64,000 bases of DNA from Streptomyces sp. ITFR-21 (GCF_031844685.1 NZ_CP134605.1:2934001-2998000); one strand, 5' to 3'. Shown: positions 1 through 8,817, numbered from the stretch's first letter. Numbers and translations: made by a program. Notes: generated from the letters alone by a model not told the origin.

Positions 1-124
1 GCCTTGTGAACGGAATCCGGCGCCGCCGGGCCTGCTCTTTGACCCACCACTCCGAGCAGCCGAGGACATCGGCGATCTGGGCGGGCCGGTAGAGCACGGG
101 CAGCGGGGAAGCGGGAGGGGACAT
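1..124 (-). CDS. Excisionase-like helix-turn-helix protein (N-terminal part, runs off the left edge)
   Basis: Reading the minus strand from an ATG at 122-124 gives MSPPASPLPVLYRPAQIADV and then LGCSEWWVKEQARRRRIPF. This is the shape of a small MerR/excisionase winged-helix domain (HTH_17 type): a tandem helix-turn-helix followed by a basic wing. The gene is cut by the window edge after about 41 codons. In actinomycete integrative elements such as pSAM2 and SLP1, a gene of this kind sits next to the integrase and biases recombination towards excision. An integrase would therefore be expected just left of the window (inference). It is divergent from the replication/mobilization genes to the right. 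A general DNA-binding protein of the same fold cannot be excluded. Confidence 0.7.
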   Translation of the reverse strand, partial: MSPPASPLPVLYRPAQIADVLGCSEWWVKEQARRRRIPFTR

Positions 125-758
125 GGCGGAACCTCGGGACGAGGGAAGGGCAGTAACAGAGCGCGCGATGGCTGCGGTTGCGCAGCGGGGACATTGCTCA
201 GACACTTGGCGCGGACGGGCGCAAGGTCAGCAGGCGGTTCTCCAGTGCCGGTTGAGGTCCCGACACGGCACGACTGGCAAACGCATGGCCCCTCCTTCGT
301 CGGCGTTGCGGGGGCGGTCGGTCAGCTGGCCGAGGTGCTGTTGTACCTCGCCGTCGCCGCCGTGGGGAAGCATGTTCGGCGACGAACTTCCCTGGTCGGC
401 AGGTCGTCGCGGGACGTTAGCACGGAATCCCGGACAGCGACTTCGGTCCGTACGACCGCGCAGCCGCCGAGCGAGCGGGCACGAGCGCCGCGAGGCCGAA
501 CCGGAAAAAGGGTGTACCGTCCGCTCCCACTGCCGGGTCGAACCGGCCCGCCGACAGAGGGAGGACACCATGCACACGCTTCACGCTCGCGCCGGCCTCC
601 TCGCTCTCAGGAGGAACGTTCCGCCAGACCGGAAGGCGCCCAAGAGCAGTCGATCTTGGGCGAATCGCGTGGTACGTTCTGTCACCGACGAACTTAATAG
701 GGTGACCCCGGCAGCGCGCCAACGCTCCGGGGTCCGGCACAAGGAGTCCAAGCTCCCC
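125..758. other. Non-coding stretch between the divergent excisionase and replication-type genes
   Basis: About 630 bases with no convincing gene. The reading frame of the downstream gene stays open through it, and an ATG at 570 has a very good ribosome-binding site (GGGAGGACACC). The 63 codons it would add have mixed third positions and look non-coding. If 570 is the true start, the downstream protein gains an unrelated basic N-terminus. The region probably holds the divergent promoters of the element; a TTAATA at 695-700 could be a -10 box, but I see no clear -35 partner. Confidence 0.4.
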
Positions 759-1676
759 ATGCAGATTCATCGTAGCCGCCATGCGCGCGGCTTCACGGTC
801 CTGCCCAACGCGTTGTTGCAGGACCGGCGGCTGTCCTACACCGCCCGCGGCCTGCTGGCTGACCTCCTCTCCCGGCCCGACGGCTGGCGCGAGGACGGCC
901 GCCACATGGCCGACACCAGCCCGCAGGGCCGCCTCACCGTGGCGAAGGCCCTGCGCGAACTGACCGCCGCCGGTTACTACCGCGTCGAGCGGGTGCGCCG
1001 CCCGGACGGCACTTTCGTCAGCGAAAGTCATGTGTACGACACCCCGCACACCGCGTACGCGACCGCCCAGATGGTGCCGAGTGCCGTACTCCCGGGCTCC
1101 GGTCGATTGGCCGCCGATGACCGTGGCGCCCACCCCGTAAAGGACCGTGGGAAAGAACCCACCCTCCCCGCCCGGCGGGTGGCCTTGGGCGGGCGGCGGG
1201 AGACCCCGCCCGCACCCCCGAGCCCGGCACTCGCCGAGGCGGCAGCGGTGCTCCACACGGTGATCTCAGCGGAGCCCCGCCTACGCCTCGGCGCGGCAGA
1301 GGCGATGACGCTCGCACCGCTGGTGGGGCTCTGGCTGGAGCGTGGCCTGGGTCCGCGTGATCTCGGCTTCGCACTGCTGGGCGGCCTGCCCGAACGCGTC
1401 CACAGCGCGTCTGCGCTCCTGCGCGACCGTCTGACCCGCAAGCTGCCCCCGGCCGTCGAACCGGCCGCCGTATCGTCGCGGCCCCGCCGGTACGAGTGCT
1501 CGGCATGTGCGCGCCCGACGCAGCACGAGGGCACCTGCCGCACCTGCGCAGGCGCGGACGCCGTGCCGCCCGACGCCGTCGATGAGCGTGCTCGTACCGC
1601 TACCCGGGGCCGCGCCCTGGTCCGCGCCGCCCTCAGCGACCGCCACCCGGGCCCGCTGGCCGGCGCGAGAGCCTGA
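759..1676 (+). CDS. Winged-helix replication/regulatory-type protein of an integrative element
   Basis: A 305-residue protein beginning MQIHRSRHARGFTVLPNALL. Residues 1-100 look like the winged-helix domain found at the N-terminus of many plasmid and integrative-element proteins of Streptomyces (LSYTARGLLADLLSRPDGW, then a TVAKALRELTAAGYYRVERV recognition helix and wing). A low-complexity middle follows. A C-terminal zinc-ribbon-like motif, CSACARPTQHEGTCRTC, lies at about residues 247-263. In related elements such a gene precedes the DUF2637 gene, as here. A role in replication initiation or in control of transfer genes is inference from that context. The start at 759 has AAGGAG 12 bases upstream, a long spacing; an in-frame ATG at 570 with an excellent SD is the alternative. 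Confidence 0.6.
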   Translation: MQIHRSRHARGFTVLPNALLQDRRLSYTARGLLADLLSRPDGWREDGRHMADTSPQGRLTVAKALRELTAAGYYRVERVRRPDGTFVSESHVYDTPHTAYATAQMVPSAVLPGSGRLAADDRGAHPVKDRGKEPTLPARRVALGGRRETPPAPPSPALAEAAAVLHTVISAEPRLRLGAAEAMTLAPLVGLWLERGLGPRDLGFALLGGLPERVHSASALLRDRLTRKLPPAVEPAAVSSRPRRYECSACARPTQHEGTCRTCAGADAVPPDAVDERARTATRGRALVRAALSDRHPGPLAGARA

Positions 1677-1813
1677 CCTCGTCTCTCGCGGCTGCCGCCG
1701 CTCCGCGCCCGTCCCTGCTCTGACGCGCGCCCCTCCCCCGACCCACCGGGTGATGCCGCCCGCCCGCGCTGACGCGCGCGCCGCGCCGCCCACCGCCACG
1801 CCTGGAGCTCCGC

Positions 1814-2680
1814 ATGCCCACGTCCACCCCGTCCCAGCCCGAGCGCCCCGCTCCGATACCGGACCGGACCCACCCCCGGTCGCTCCCCTTCGACCGCCTC
1901 GTGATCCTGCTGCTCGGCGCCTGCGGATGCATCCTCTCCTTCGACTCGCTGCGCCAGGTCGCCCTGGCCACCCACGTCCGCCCCGACCTGAGCTACCTCT
2001 TCCCCATCGTGATCGACGGCTTCATCGCGTACGGCGTCCGCGCGATCCTGCTGCTCCGCGACGCTCCCCGCAGCGCCCGCCTCTACGCCTGGACCCTCTT
2101 CGGCGCCGCCACCGCCGCCAGCCTGTGGGCCAACTCCCTGCACTCAGTACGCCTCAACTCCCCCGGCACCCACGTCCTCGTCCTCGGCAACCACACCGTC
2201 GCCGTCCTCTCGACGATCGCCCCGATGGCCCTCGGCGGCGCGACCCACCTCCACATCCTGGTCACCCGCCACGGCCGCACGCAGCAGCCGGAATCGGCAA
2301 CGGCCGGAACGCCGAGCGTGGCACCGCCCGTTCCGGACGGCATTCCGGCCGCCGAACGGACAACTTCTCGCCCGGCCGTACCTCCGGCGGCCCCGGTCGC
2401 CGAAACCTTCGGCCGGAAAGCGCCCACAAGCCGTACCGGGCCAAGCCGTTCAGGCGCGCGGACCAGCACCGGCCGCCCCGGCCGCCGAGCCGACGCCTCC
2501 ATCGACGAGCTGGCCGCCGTCATCGCCCACGCCCACCCGGATTCCGGCCAGGTGAGCCGCGCCGCCGCCCGCGAGGCGATCCAGGCAGCCGGACTGTCCG
2601 CCGGCAACGACCGCATCGCCCAAGCCCTCGCCCAGCTCGCGCAGGACCAACCCGCATCGCCGCAGCTCCCCACGGGCTGA
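1814..2680 (+). CDS. DUF2637 four-helix membrane protein (Spd-like)
   Basis: A 288-residue protein with four hydrophobic helices in the first 150 residues: LVILLLGACGCILSF at about 32-46, YLFPIVIDGFIAYGV at about 62-76, YAWTLFGAATAASLW at about 95-110 and AVLSTIAPMALGGAT at about 135-150. This is the DUF2637 layout found in actinomycete plasmids and integrative elements, where members are linked to plasmid spreading between hyphae. The C-terminal half is a Pro/Ala-rich linker followed by a short helical cytoplasmic domain (about residues 215-285) that could bind DNA or a partner. GGAG sits 6 bases before the ATG. It lies between the replication-type gene and the mobilization genes, in line with a transfer role. 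Confidence 0.75.
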   Translation: MPTSTPSQPERPAPIPDRTHPRSLPFDRLVILLLGACGCILSFDSLRQVALATHVRPDLSYLFPIVIDGFIAYGVRAILLLRDAPRSARLYAWTLFGAATAASLWANSLHSVRLNSPGTHVLVLGNHTVAVLSTIAPMALGGATHLHILVTRHGRTQQPESATAGTPSVAPPVPDGIPAAERTTSRPAVPPAAPVAETFGRKAPTSRTGPSRSGARTSTGRPGRRADASIDELAAVIAHAHPDSGQVSRAAAREAIQAAGLSAGNDRIAQALAQLAQDQPASPQLPTG

Positions 2681-2790
2681 GCCGACGAAGGGGACGGGAG
2701 CGCTCGTAGAGCCAGTGCGACCGGCCCTCCGAACGCCCCCGTCGCCGCACCTATCAACTTCCGGAGCCGCCCACAGCCACGGAGTCCGCC

Positions 2791-3900
2791 ATGTCGAACC
2801 CCACCAGCAGCCATAGTCCAGCCGCCTCCTCACACCTCGGCCCCGACAGTGCACCCACGTCCCCTGACAGCCGCAACAGCCCGCCGTGCGGCGGAGCAAG
2901 TTGTCCCGGGATGAGTCATCCCGGGGTTCAGCCCGCCCCAGGGGTGGCGGACAGCTCCGACGCCGTCCCCAGGGGGCGGTCAGCGTCGGCGGCTCTCGGC
3001 CCGGGGGTGCCGAACGGGACGTACGACGACGCTGCCCGCACAGAATCCGACCTGCCCGACGCCCCGACCAGCACCGTCGCCCACGCAGTAGCACAGCACC
3101 ACCGACGACGTCTCGCCGTACCGCGCCGCAACCGCGTCAACCCATGCTTCAGCGACGCCGAATGGAGCGAGATCACCGAGGCCGCCAGGCAGTGCAGCCT
3201 CACTCCCGGCGGCTTCACGGCGGCCGCAACAGTCGCGTACTCCCGGACCGAGCGACGTACCAGCATCGACGAGGAACGCCGACGCCTCGAAAACCTGATC
3301 AACGCCAACAACGCCCTCGCCGCCATCGGCGGCCGACTCAACGGCTTCGCCCACCACCTCAATTCCGGCGGCACGCCGAACGCCGAACCGGCTGGCCTCC
3401 TCCTGGCACACGTCTCCTACGCCGTACAGCGCGCCGATACGGCCGTGCTGACCGTTCCCCACGCCGAATCCGCACCGCCGAACCGCTCCCGCGCAGCAAA
3501 TCCACCCCCGGCCGCCGAAATCACCCGCCACCACCGCCTACGGATGACCGCTCCCCGCCGTAACCGCACGCACCCCTGCTTCAGCGACAGCGAATGGGCC
3601 GACCTCATCGCCGCAGCGCGCGTCTGCCACCTGAAGCCAGGCGGATACGCCGCCGTCCCCGCGCTCCTCGCCGCGCGGACCGCCGATCCCAGGGCGGCCA
3701 TCGCCGACACCCGCCGCCAGCTCGAAGAACTCATGGAGTCCAATCGCCAGTTCGCCGCCGTCGGCAACAACCTCAACCAGGTCCTGGCCCACCTCCGCCC
3801 GAGCGACGCTCTCCACGCCTTGGCCCAACGCACCCTGCGGCTCATCCACATGGCCTTGGACGACGTGGATACGGCCGCCCTCCAGATCGCCTGGCGGTAG
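2791..3900 (+). CDS. MobC-like mobilization accessory protein with a duplicated domain
   Basis: A 369-residue protein. After an N-terminal low-complexity stretch of about 105 residues come two copies of one domain. The first (about 106-215) opens with PRRNRVNPCFSDAEWSEITEAA and the second (about 247-369) with PRRNRTHPCFSDSEWADLIAAA. Both continue with a CxLxPGGF/Y turn, an Arg-rich helix and a long helix (LENLINANNALAAIGGRLN and LEELMESNRQFAAVGNNLN). This is the ribbon-helix-helix plus helical tail of bacterial MobC/relaxosome accessory proteins, which bind oriT and help the relaxase load. The stop at 3898-3900 is five bases before the relaxase GTG, so the two are coupled. Usual family members have one domain and about 110-150 residues, so the duplication is unusual. 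Confidence 0.75.
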   Translation: MSNPTSSHSPAASSHLGPDSAPTSPDSRNSPPCGGASCPGMSHPGVQPAPGVADSSDAVPRGRSASAALGPGVPNGTYDDAARTESDLPDAPTSTVAHAVAQHHRRRLAVPRRNRVNPCFSDAEWSEITEAARQCSLTPGGFTAAATVAYSRTERRTSIDEERRRLENLINANNALAAIGGRLNGFAHHLNSGGTPNAEPAGLLLAHVSYAVQRADTAVLTVPHAESAPPNRSRAANPPPAAEITRHHRLRMTAPRRNRTHPCFSDSEWADLIAAARVCHLKPGGYAAVPALLAARTADPRAAIADTRRQLEELMESNRQFAAVGNNLNQVLAHLRPSDALHALAQRTLRLIHMALDDVDTAALQIAWR

Positions 3901-3905
3901 CCGCC

Positions 3906-5600
3906 GTGATACCCAAGATCACCGAAGGCGCCGGCGGCACGTACGGCCTGATCACGTACCTCTACGGACCCGGCAAGGCCAACGAACACACCGACCAGCA
4001 CATGGTCGCCTCCTGGAACGACTTCGCCCCCGACCCCGGCCCCACGGCCAGCCGCGAGGCGATCACGAAACTCGCCCGCCAACTCGACCTCCCGGTCAAG
4101 TCCCTCCCCCGCGAGCAGCGCCCGAAGACGACGATCTGGCACTGCTCCGTCCGCACCGCCGCCGATGACCGTCCCCTGACCGACGACGAATGGGCCGCCG
4201 TCGCCCGCCGCGTCGTGCACGCCGCCGGCATCGCTCCCGAAGGCGATCCGAAGGCCTGCCGGTGGGTCGCCGTACGCCATGCGCCCGACCACATCCACAT
4301 CGCCGCCACCCTTGTCCGCGAGGACGGCCGCACCGCGCGCCGCAACTTCGACAAGCGAGCCGTCCAGGCCGAAGCCCGAGCCATCGAGTACGACTACGGC
4401 CTGCGCGAACTCCACCCGGGCGACGGCACAGCAGCGAAGCGCGCCACCAGTGCAGAATGCCGCAAGACCGACCGCCGCGGCCTGGACCGCCCGGCCCGAG
4501 ACCAACTCCGCGACGCCGTCCGCCGCGCCCTGGCAGGCGCGGCGACCGAGGAGGAGTTCTTCCACCGCCTCACCGCACAGGGCGTCCGGATCACCAAGCG
4601 TGCGGCCCCCTCCGGCGACGTCACCGGCTTCACCGTCGCACTGCCCGGCGACCGCAACCGCGACCAGCAACCCATCTGGTTTTCCGGCTCAAAGCTCGCC
4701 CCCGACCTCTCCCTCCCCCGCATCCGGCAGCGCCTGGCCGCCGACGCCGTGCCGCCCTCCGAAGGAACCACCGAACCAGCCCGAGCCCGTCGCGCCGCAA
4801 CCACAGCCGCAGCGGACGCCCTCCGGTCACTGGACCAGGACGACAGCGGAGAAGCCGCCGACCAGCTCGTCGGCGTGGGCGAAGTCCTCGACGCCCTCGC
4901 GCAGACAAGCCCTGCCAACACCCGCGCCGAACTCCAAGCGGCGGCGCGCAGCTTCGAACGAGCTACCCGCTCCCACATCCAGGCCGGCAACTCCCACAAC
5001 CAAGCTCTCCGCAGGGCCGCCCGAGATCTCGTCCAGTCCGGCCCAGCCCTCGGCAAGGGCGAAGACGGCGCGGCAACGGCCATGCTCCTCAGCATCCTGA
5101 TCACGGCCGCCGTGATGGCGGCCCACTGGCACGCCGCCCGCGGCCACGCCCAACAAGCAGCCGCCTCCCGCCAGACCGCCACCCACCTCCGCGCGGCCTA
5201 CCAGGCAGCAGCTACCGCACCCCTCACCACGATGCGCGCCACCGGCCAGTCCCTCCCCGCCCCGGCCCAGCACCACGCGGCGGAAGTGATCCGCGCTGTC
5301 CTCCCGACAGAGGCCGCCCGCATCCAAGCCGAACCCAACTGGCCCGCCCTGGCCGCCACCCTCACGGAAGCCCGCCGGACCGGCCACGACCCCGTCACCC
5401 TCCTCCACAGGGCTGTGGACAACCGCGAACTCACCACAGCCGACTCCCTGACCGACGTCCTCCTCTGGCGCCTCCGCCACGGGGCCGACCTCCCGGCAGC
5501 CCCAACCTACGCACCCCAGCAGCGTCGCCCCACGCCGACACCCCGCTCAGTACCGTCGACACCTCCGCCGCCTGCACAGGCTCCCAGCCGGAGGAGGTAA
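3906..5600 (+). CDS. Relaxase / mobilization nuclease (MobA/VirD2 type)
   Basis: A 564-residue protein starting at a GTG five bases after the MobC-like gene (VIPKITEGAGGTYGLITYLY). The relaxase signature HAPDHIHI places histidines at 125, 129 and 131, the metal-binding triad of VirD2/MobA-type relaxases. The N-terminal GLITYLYGPGKANEHTDQ is typical of actinomycete relaxases. The conserved Tyr in that stretch is a candidate nucleophile, but I cannot prove it. It would nick one strand at oriT and pilot it to the recipient. Residues about 160-250 form a basic linker and the C-terminal half is helical and Ala-rich, as in other actinomycete members. No VirD4- or FtsK-type coupling gene is in the window, so the element may be mobilizable rather than self-transmissible. 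Confidence 0.85.
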   Translation: MIPKITEGAGGTYGLITYLYGPGKANEHTDQHMVASWNDFAPDPGPTASREAITKLARQLDLPVKSLPREQRPKTTIWHCSVRTAADDRPLTDDEWAAVARRVVHAAGIAPEGDPKACRWVAVRHAPDHIHIAATLVREDGRTARRNFDKRAVQAEARAIEYDYGLRELHPGDGTAAKRATSAECRKTDRRGLDRPARDQLRDAVRRALAGAATEEEFFHRLTAQGVRITKRAAPSGDVTGFTVALPGDRNRDQQPIWFSGSKLAPDLSLPRIRQRLAADAVPPSEGTTEPARARRAATTAAADALRSLDQDDSGEAADQLVGVGEVLDALAQTSPANTRAELQAAARSFERATRSHIQAGNSHNQALRRAARDLVQSGPALGKGEDGAATAMLLSILITAAVMAAHWHAARGHAQQAAASRQTATHLRAAYQAAATAPLTTMRATGQSLPAPAQHHAAEVIRAVLPTEAARIQAEPNWPALAATLTEARRTGHDPVTLLHRAVDNRELTTADSLTDVLLWRLRHGADLPAAPTYAPQQRRPTPTPRSVPSTPPPPAQAPSRRR

Positions 5601-5787
5601 AACGTCCACCTCCAGCGCACTGGTGGGTACCTCGACCAGATGGCAGTGGATTGGCGGAGCTCCGGTACATGAGGCCGACCGAGCTGAATGCCCTCGTCGC
5701 GTCCTGCCCGGCGTCGATGGCCTGGGCCTCCCGCCTCCCGGAACAAACCACAGTGCGCTCAGCCCACAAGCCGCCGACAATCCCCTC

Positions 5788-6492
5788 ATGGACCCGATCG
5801 ACGCCGCGCACGCCGTTGTCGAAGAACACCACCCCGACGCACGAGCCGCCTTCCTCGGCGGCAGCGTCATCACGGACCGCCGCACAGCGACCTCCGACCT
5901 GGACATCGTGGTCCTGCTGCACGGCGCTCCGGCGCCCTACCGGCTGAGCCTCCACGAACACGACTGGCCGGTGGAACTGCTGGTGCACACCGAGGAGTCC
6001 TGGCACGCCTTCGTCGAGAGAGAGGTACGCAACCGTAGGTCCCCTCTCATGTGGATGTGCGCGAACGGCGTCCTGCTCGTCGACCGGGACGGAGTGGGCG
6101 CGCGCATCAGCGTCCAGGCGAAGTCGCTGGCCGCAGCCGGACCTGCCCCGGTGTCCGTCGAGGAGATCGACGACCGCCGTTACGCCCTCACCGATCTCCT
6201 CGACGATCTCGCAGGCTGTACTGACCAGGGCGAACGCCTCTATATCTGCATCGAACTCGCCCGCCGTACGGCCGAACTCTCCCTCGCTCTCAACTCCGCC
6301 TGGAACGGCGGCGGCAAGTGGCTGGCCCGCCGTCTCGACGCCGCAGCCCCCGGCATGAGCGCGCGTCTGCACAACGGCGTCCGGCAGGCCCTCGCAGGCC
6401 GAGCGTCGCCGCTGGTCGCTGTAGTAGACGAGGTGCTGGACCAAGCGGGAGGCCGATTGTGGGTCGGCTACCGACGCAGCGGCACCCCGTAA
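5788..6492 (+). CDS. MNT-type nucleotidyltransferase-domain protein
   Basis: A 234-residue protein starting MDPIDAAHAVVEEHHPDA. The polymerase-beta fold motif is clear: GGS at residues 24-26 followed by DLD at 37-39 (GGSVITDRRTATSDLDIV), the helix and two metal-binding aspartates of minimal nucleotidyltransferases. The rest (about 130-230) is helical and resembles the substrate-binding part of aminoglycoside nucleotidyltransferase-like proteins. Substrate unknown: such proteins range from antibiotic-modifying enzymes to AMPylating antitoxins. No HEPN partner is beside it. A partly deleted copy lies at 8203-8409. The chosen ATG has no strong SD; the frame is open upstream to 5623, but the motif spacing fits this start. 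Confidence 0.8.
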   Translation: MDPIDAAHAVVEEHHPDARAAFLGGSVITDRRTATSDLDIVVLLHGAPAPYRLSLHEHDWPVELLVHTEESWHAFVEREVRNRRSPLMWMCANGVLLVDRDGVGARISVQAKSLAAAGPAPVSVEEIDDRRYALTDLLDDLAGCTDQGERLYICIELARRTAELSLALNSAWNGGGKWLARRLDAAAPGMSARLHNGVRQALAGRASPLVAVVDEVLDQAGGRLWVGYRRSGTP

Positions 6493-6591
6493 ACGGCGAA
6501 GCGCCCGCTCACACCTGCGCTCCCAGGGCCACCTCCCCGATATACGTCGGCTCCCGACCGAGCCACTGCCAGCGTCTCTGCGAACCGATTT

Positions 6592-7515
6592 TCAGTACGG
6601 AGAGCCGCCGTGCTTCGCCGACTGCACGCCCCGCAGACCGTAGTAGGCCCGCAGCGCGGCCTCGCTGCCGGAGCCGGTCGCGGCCATGATGCGCTGGAAG
6701 CGGGCGGAGCGCAGATCTCCGGCGGTGATGATGCGCGGGTGCTGGCGATCGGGCGGGCAGTAGCCGGACGGGTCGGGCACGAGGTCGCCGGGCGGCGGCA
6801 CTGGGGCGCTCCCAAGGTTCACGTACACAGCATCGGCCGTCCCGGAACAGGGATGGCCATCCCGGTCGACCCACTCAGCTGTGAACCCGGAATCGCCGTC
6901 CGCACTCACCGACAGGTGGGCGACCGGCAGCAGCGTGACCCGGGCATCACCGCGCACTTCGTCGACCTTGTAGTCGTCCTCCGGCGGATAGGCAACCAGG
7001 ACCGTGGCGTCGAGTGCCGGGTGGGCGCGGAGGAACGTGCCGAGGGGGCGGTCTGCACCGACCACGAGCAGAAAACCGGCCCCCGCTTCGGGAACCTTGG
7101 CACCCCAAAGGGTCGGCGGGTCCGTGCCCGCTGCCACCGTGAGCCACGGGGCGGCCGAGACTGAAACCGGGCCCACCCCGGTCGCGACGACCGCGTAAGA
7201 GCCGCTTACGGTGCGGCCGGTGTCCGTCGTGACCGCCACGTGGTCGTCGTGGGCACGGACCTCGGTCGCCCGCGCGCCGAGGTCGACCTCGCACAGCCCG
7301 GCGCGAGCGACGTCCTCCGCAATGGCAGCAGTGAGTTCCGGCCCGCTGGCACGGCCGCCCACGACGTTGTTGATGGCGGCGATGTGCCGGAGCTTGGCGC
7401 AGAGGGCGTCCGGCTCGATCAGGACCGACCGCATGCCGACACTCGCGGCCATCACCGCCGCCGCGCAGCCGGCCGGGCCTCCCCCGACGATGACCAGGTC
7501 CGTGATCGCTGTCAT
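6592..7515 (-). CDS. NAD(P)/FAD-dependent oxidoreductase, thioredoxin-reductase-like without CxxC
   Basis: A 307-residue flavoprotein. The N-terminal dinucleotide-binding motif GGGPAG is at residues 11-16, after VIV, and the late FAD-binding block ITAGDLRSARFQRIMA is near residue 265, as in thioredoxin reductases. The CxxC redox pair of true thioredoxin reductases is missing, so the protein belongs with ferredoxin-NADP-reductase-like or stand-alone oxidoreductases of that fold. It converges on the nucleotidyltransferase gene. Its ATG lies four bases after the stop of the isochorismatase-like gene, so the two are probably one transcript. Substrate unknown. Confidence 0.8.
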   Translation of the reverse strand: MTAITDLVIVGGGPAGCAAAVMAASVGMRSVLIEPDALCAKLRHIAAINNVVGGRASGPELTAAIAEDVARAGLCEVDLGARATEVRAHDDHVAVTTDTGRTVSGSYAVVATGVGPVSVSAAPWLTVAAGTDPPTLWGAKVPEAGAGFLLVVGADRPLGTFLRAHPALDATVLVAYPPEDDYKVDEVRGDARVTLLPVAHLSVSADGDSGFTAEWVDRDGHPCSGTADAVYVNLGSAPVPPPGDLVPDPSGYCPPDRQHPRIITAGDLRSARFQRIMAATGSGSEAALRAYYGLRGVQSAKHGGSPY

Positions 7516-7519
7516 GGGG

Positions 7520-8110
7520 CTATTCCAGCACCGGGACTTCGAGCCTCGGGGCGAGTTGAGCCAACAGATCCTCGGTGGTGATCAGTTGGCGTGGTCCGAT
7601 GAGGCGGCGGGCGACGGTGAGGCCGGCATCGTGGACAGTGGGCCCCGCGTCACTGGCGGAGGCGTCGGTGAGGACCCAAGGCGCGTAGCCCCGCTCGAAG
7701 GCATCTACCGCGGACTTCAGAACGCAGCTCTCGGTCGCGATGCCGCAGAAGACGAGATCGGTCCAGCCCGCGTCGCCAAGTAGGGCGACCGCCTCGTCGG
7801 TGAACAGGGTGTAGCCGACCTTGTCGAGCACGGCACAAGCGGACGCAGCCTGCTCCGCCAACTCCGTAACGATGTCCGTCTCCGGTGGGCTCTGCAACCG
7901 GCTCCAGCCGAAGAACCGCTCGAAGGGGCTCTCGGGGTAATTGCGGTAGCGGGTGAAGACGACGGGACGGCCTGCGGCGGACCACCGTGAAACGAGGCTG
8001 GAGATCACAGGAACGACGTGTCGGCTGTTGTGGTTGGTGAAGCCGTTCTGCACGTCGACAACGATCAGGGCCGCGCCGTCGATGTCCACCCCGGCATCCG
8101 TAACCTCCAT
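7520..8110 (-). CDS. Isochorismatase-like cysteine hydrolase
   Basis: A 196-residue protein of the isochorismatase-like hydrolase fold. The catalytic triad can be read directly: Asp19 in ALIVVDVQNGF, Lys97 in VLDKVGYTLF and Cys129 in GIATESCVLKSAV. Family members hydrolyse isochorismate, nicotinamide, N-carbamoyl compounds or similar small amides; the substrate here cannot be told from sequence. It is translated just upstream of the flavoprotein, and both lie between the intact and the decayed copy of the nucleotidyltransferase gene. Length is normal for the family. Confidence 0.85.
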   Translation of the reverse strand: MEVTDAGVDIDGAALIVVDVQNGFTNHNSRHVVPVISSLVSRWSAAGRPVVFTRYRNYPESPFERFFGWSRLQSPPETDIVTELAEQAASACAVLDKVGYTLFTDEAVALLGDAGWTDLVFCGIATESCVLKSAVDAFERGYAPWVLTDASASDAGPTVHDAGLTVARRLIGPRQLITTEDLLAQLAPRLEVPVLE

Positions 8111-8202
8111 GGCGTTGTTCTCCCGTCGTCAGCCCACACTGTCCCGGAGAGCGTCCTGCGCGGCACGCAGTCGTTCCGCGAGTCCGCTCGTCTTCACATC
8201 CT

Positions 8203-8409
8203 GACGCAGGAGCCACCTTCCTCGACGGAAGCGTCATCACGGATCGCCATGCGGCAATCTCTGGCCTGGACGTCGTAGTCCCGCTGCACCGCACTCCGGC
8301 GACCTACTGGGCGAACGTCTACGAGCACGGCTGGCCAGTGAAGCTGCGGGTGCACACCATGAATCGGGCCGGAGGCCGGCTGCGGATCAGATACCGCCAC
8401 GTCGGCATC
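8203..8409 (+). pseudogene. Internally deleted copy of the nucleotidyltransferase gene
   Basis: Bases 8203-8360 match the gene at 5788-6492 from base 5836 on (for example GCGTCATCACGGA then TCGCC, and GGTGCACACC). They correspond to codons for ARAAFLGGSVITDRR and the DLD region, but the DLD block is altered and GGS has become GS. After GTGCACACC the sequence jumps straight to a match with the last 45 bases of the same gene (GGAGGCCG...ACCG). About 430 bases from the middle are missing. There is no start codon in register and no usable frame, so this is a relic. Confidence 0.75.
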
Positions 8410-8456
8410 CAAAGGTTGACCGAACGCCCTCCCACGCCTCGCCCTCAGCAGCCCGA

Positions 8457-8798
8457 TTAACTACCCCGAGTACGACGGTGTCTGGCACCGTGGCGCTTCG
8501 CCGGAGGGCTCGTGACCGGCGCTCGTCCATCCGGATCATCGGTGGCAAGAATCGCTTGCCATACCCGCTCCTGCAGTTCCCGGATGCAAGGTCCGCACGC
8601 GTACATCGGAGCCTGCGCTCCTGCCACCATGGCAGGGCCTATCCACAGCACTCGGGTCCGCTGCTGGCCGCAGAACAGCCAGCAACAACCGTCGGTCCAC
8701 TGGGTGCCGTCGTCGGTGGTCGCCGGTTCTGGTGGCCCGCCTCGCGCGAACGCCGCTATCCCGGGTATCACGACATGAGGCAGCGGGACGTCCGTCAC
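8457..8798 (-). CDS. Small cysteine-containing hypothetical protein
   Basis: A 113-residue protein beginning VTDVPLPHVVIPGIAAF at a GTG preceded by GGAGG at good spacing. It has five cysteines, among them WTDGCCWLFCGQQRT (about residues 37-50) and YACGPCIREL (about 68-77). The last is a CxxC that could bind zinc with the first group. The C-terminal 25 residues are basic and disordered. No family recognised. It lies 19 bases downstream of the CYTH gene on the same strand and may be the last gene of that transcript. The SD and clean frame support it as real. Confidence 0.55.
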   Translation of the reverse strand: MTDVPLPHVVIPGIAAFARGGPPEPATTDDGTQWTDGCCWLFCGQQRTRVLWIGPAMVAGAQAPMYACGPCIRELQERVWQAILATDDPDGRAPVTSPPAKRHGARHRRTRGS

Positions 8799-8817
8799 CA
8801 ATTCCTCACCTCCACCT

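Noticed and set aside
570-758. Extended N-terminus for the replication-type protein starting at 570
   Set aside because: Good SD, but the 63 codons have non-coding third positions; kept as an alternative only.
5431-6444. Long minus-strand frame over the nucleotidyltransferase
   Set aside because: Shadow of the plus-strand gene; no motif, and the plus frame has the GGS...DLD signature.
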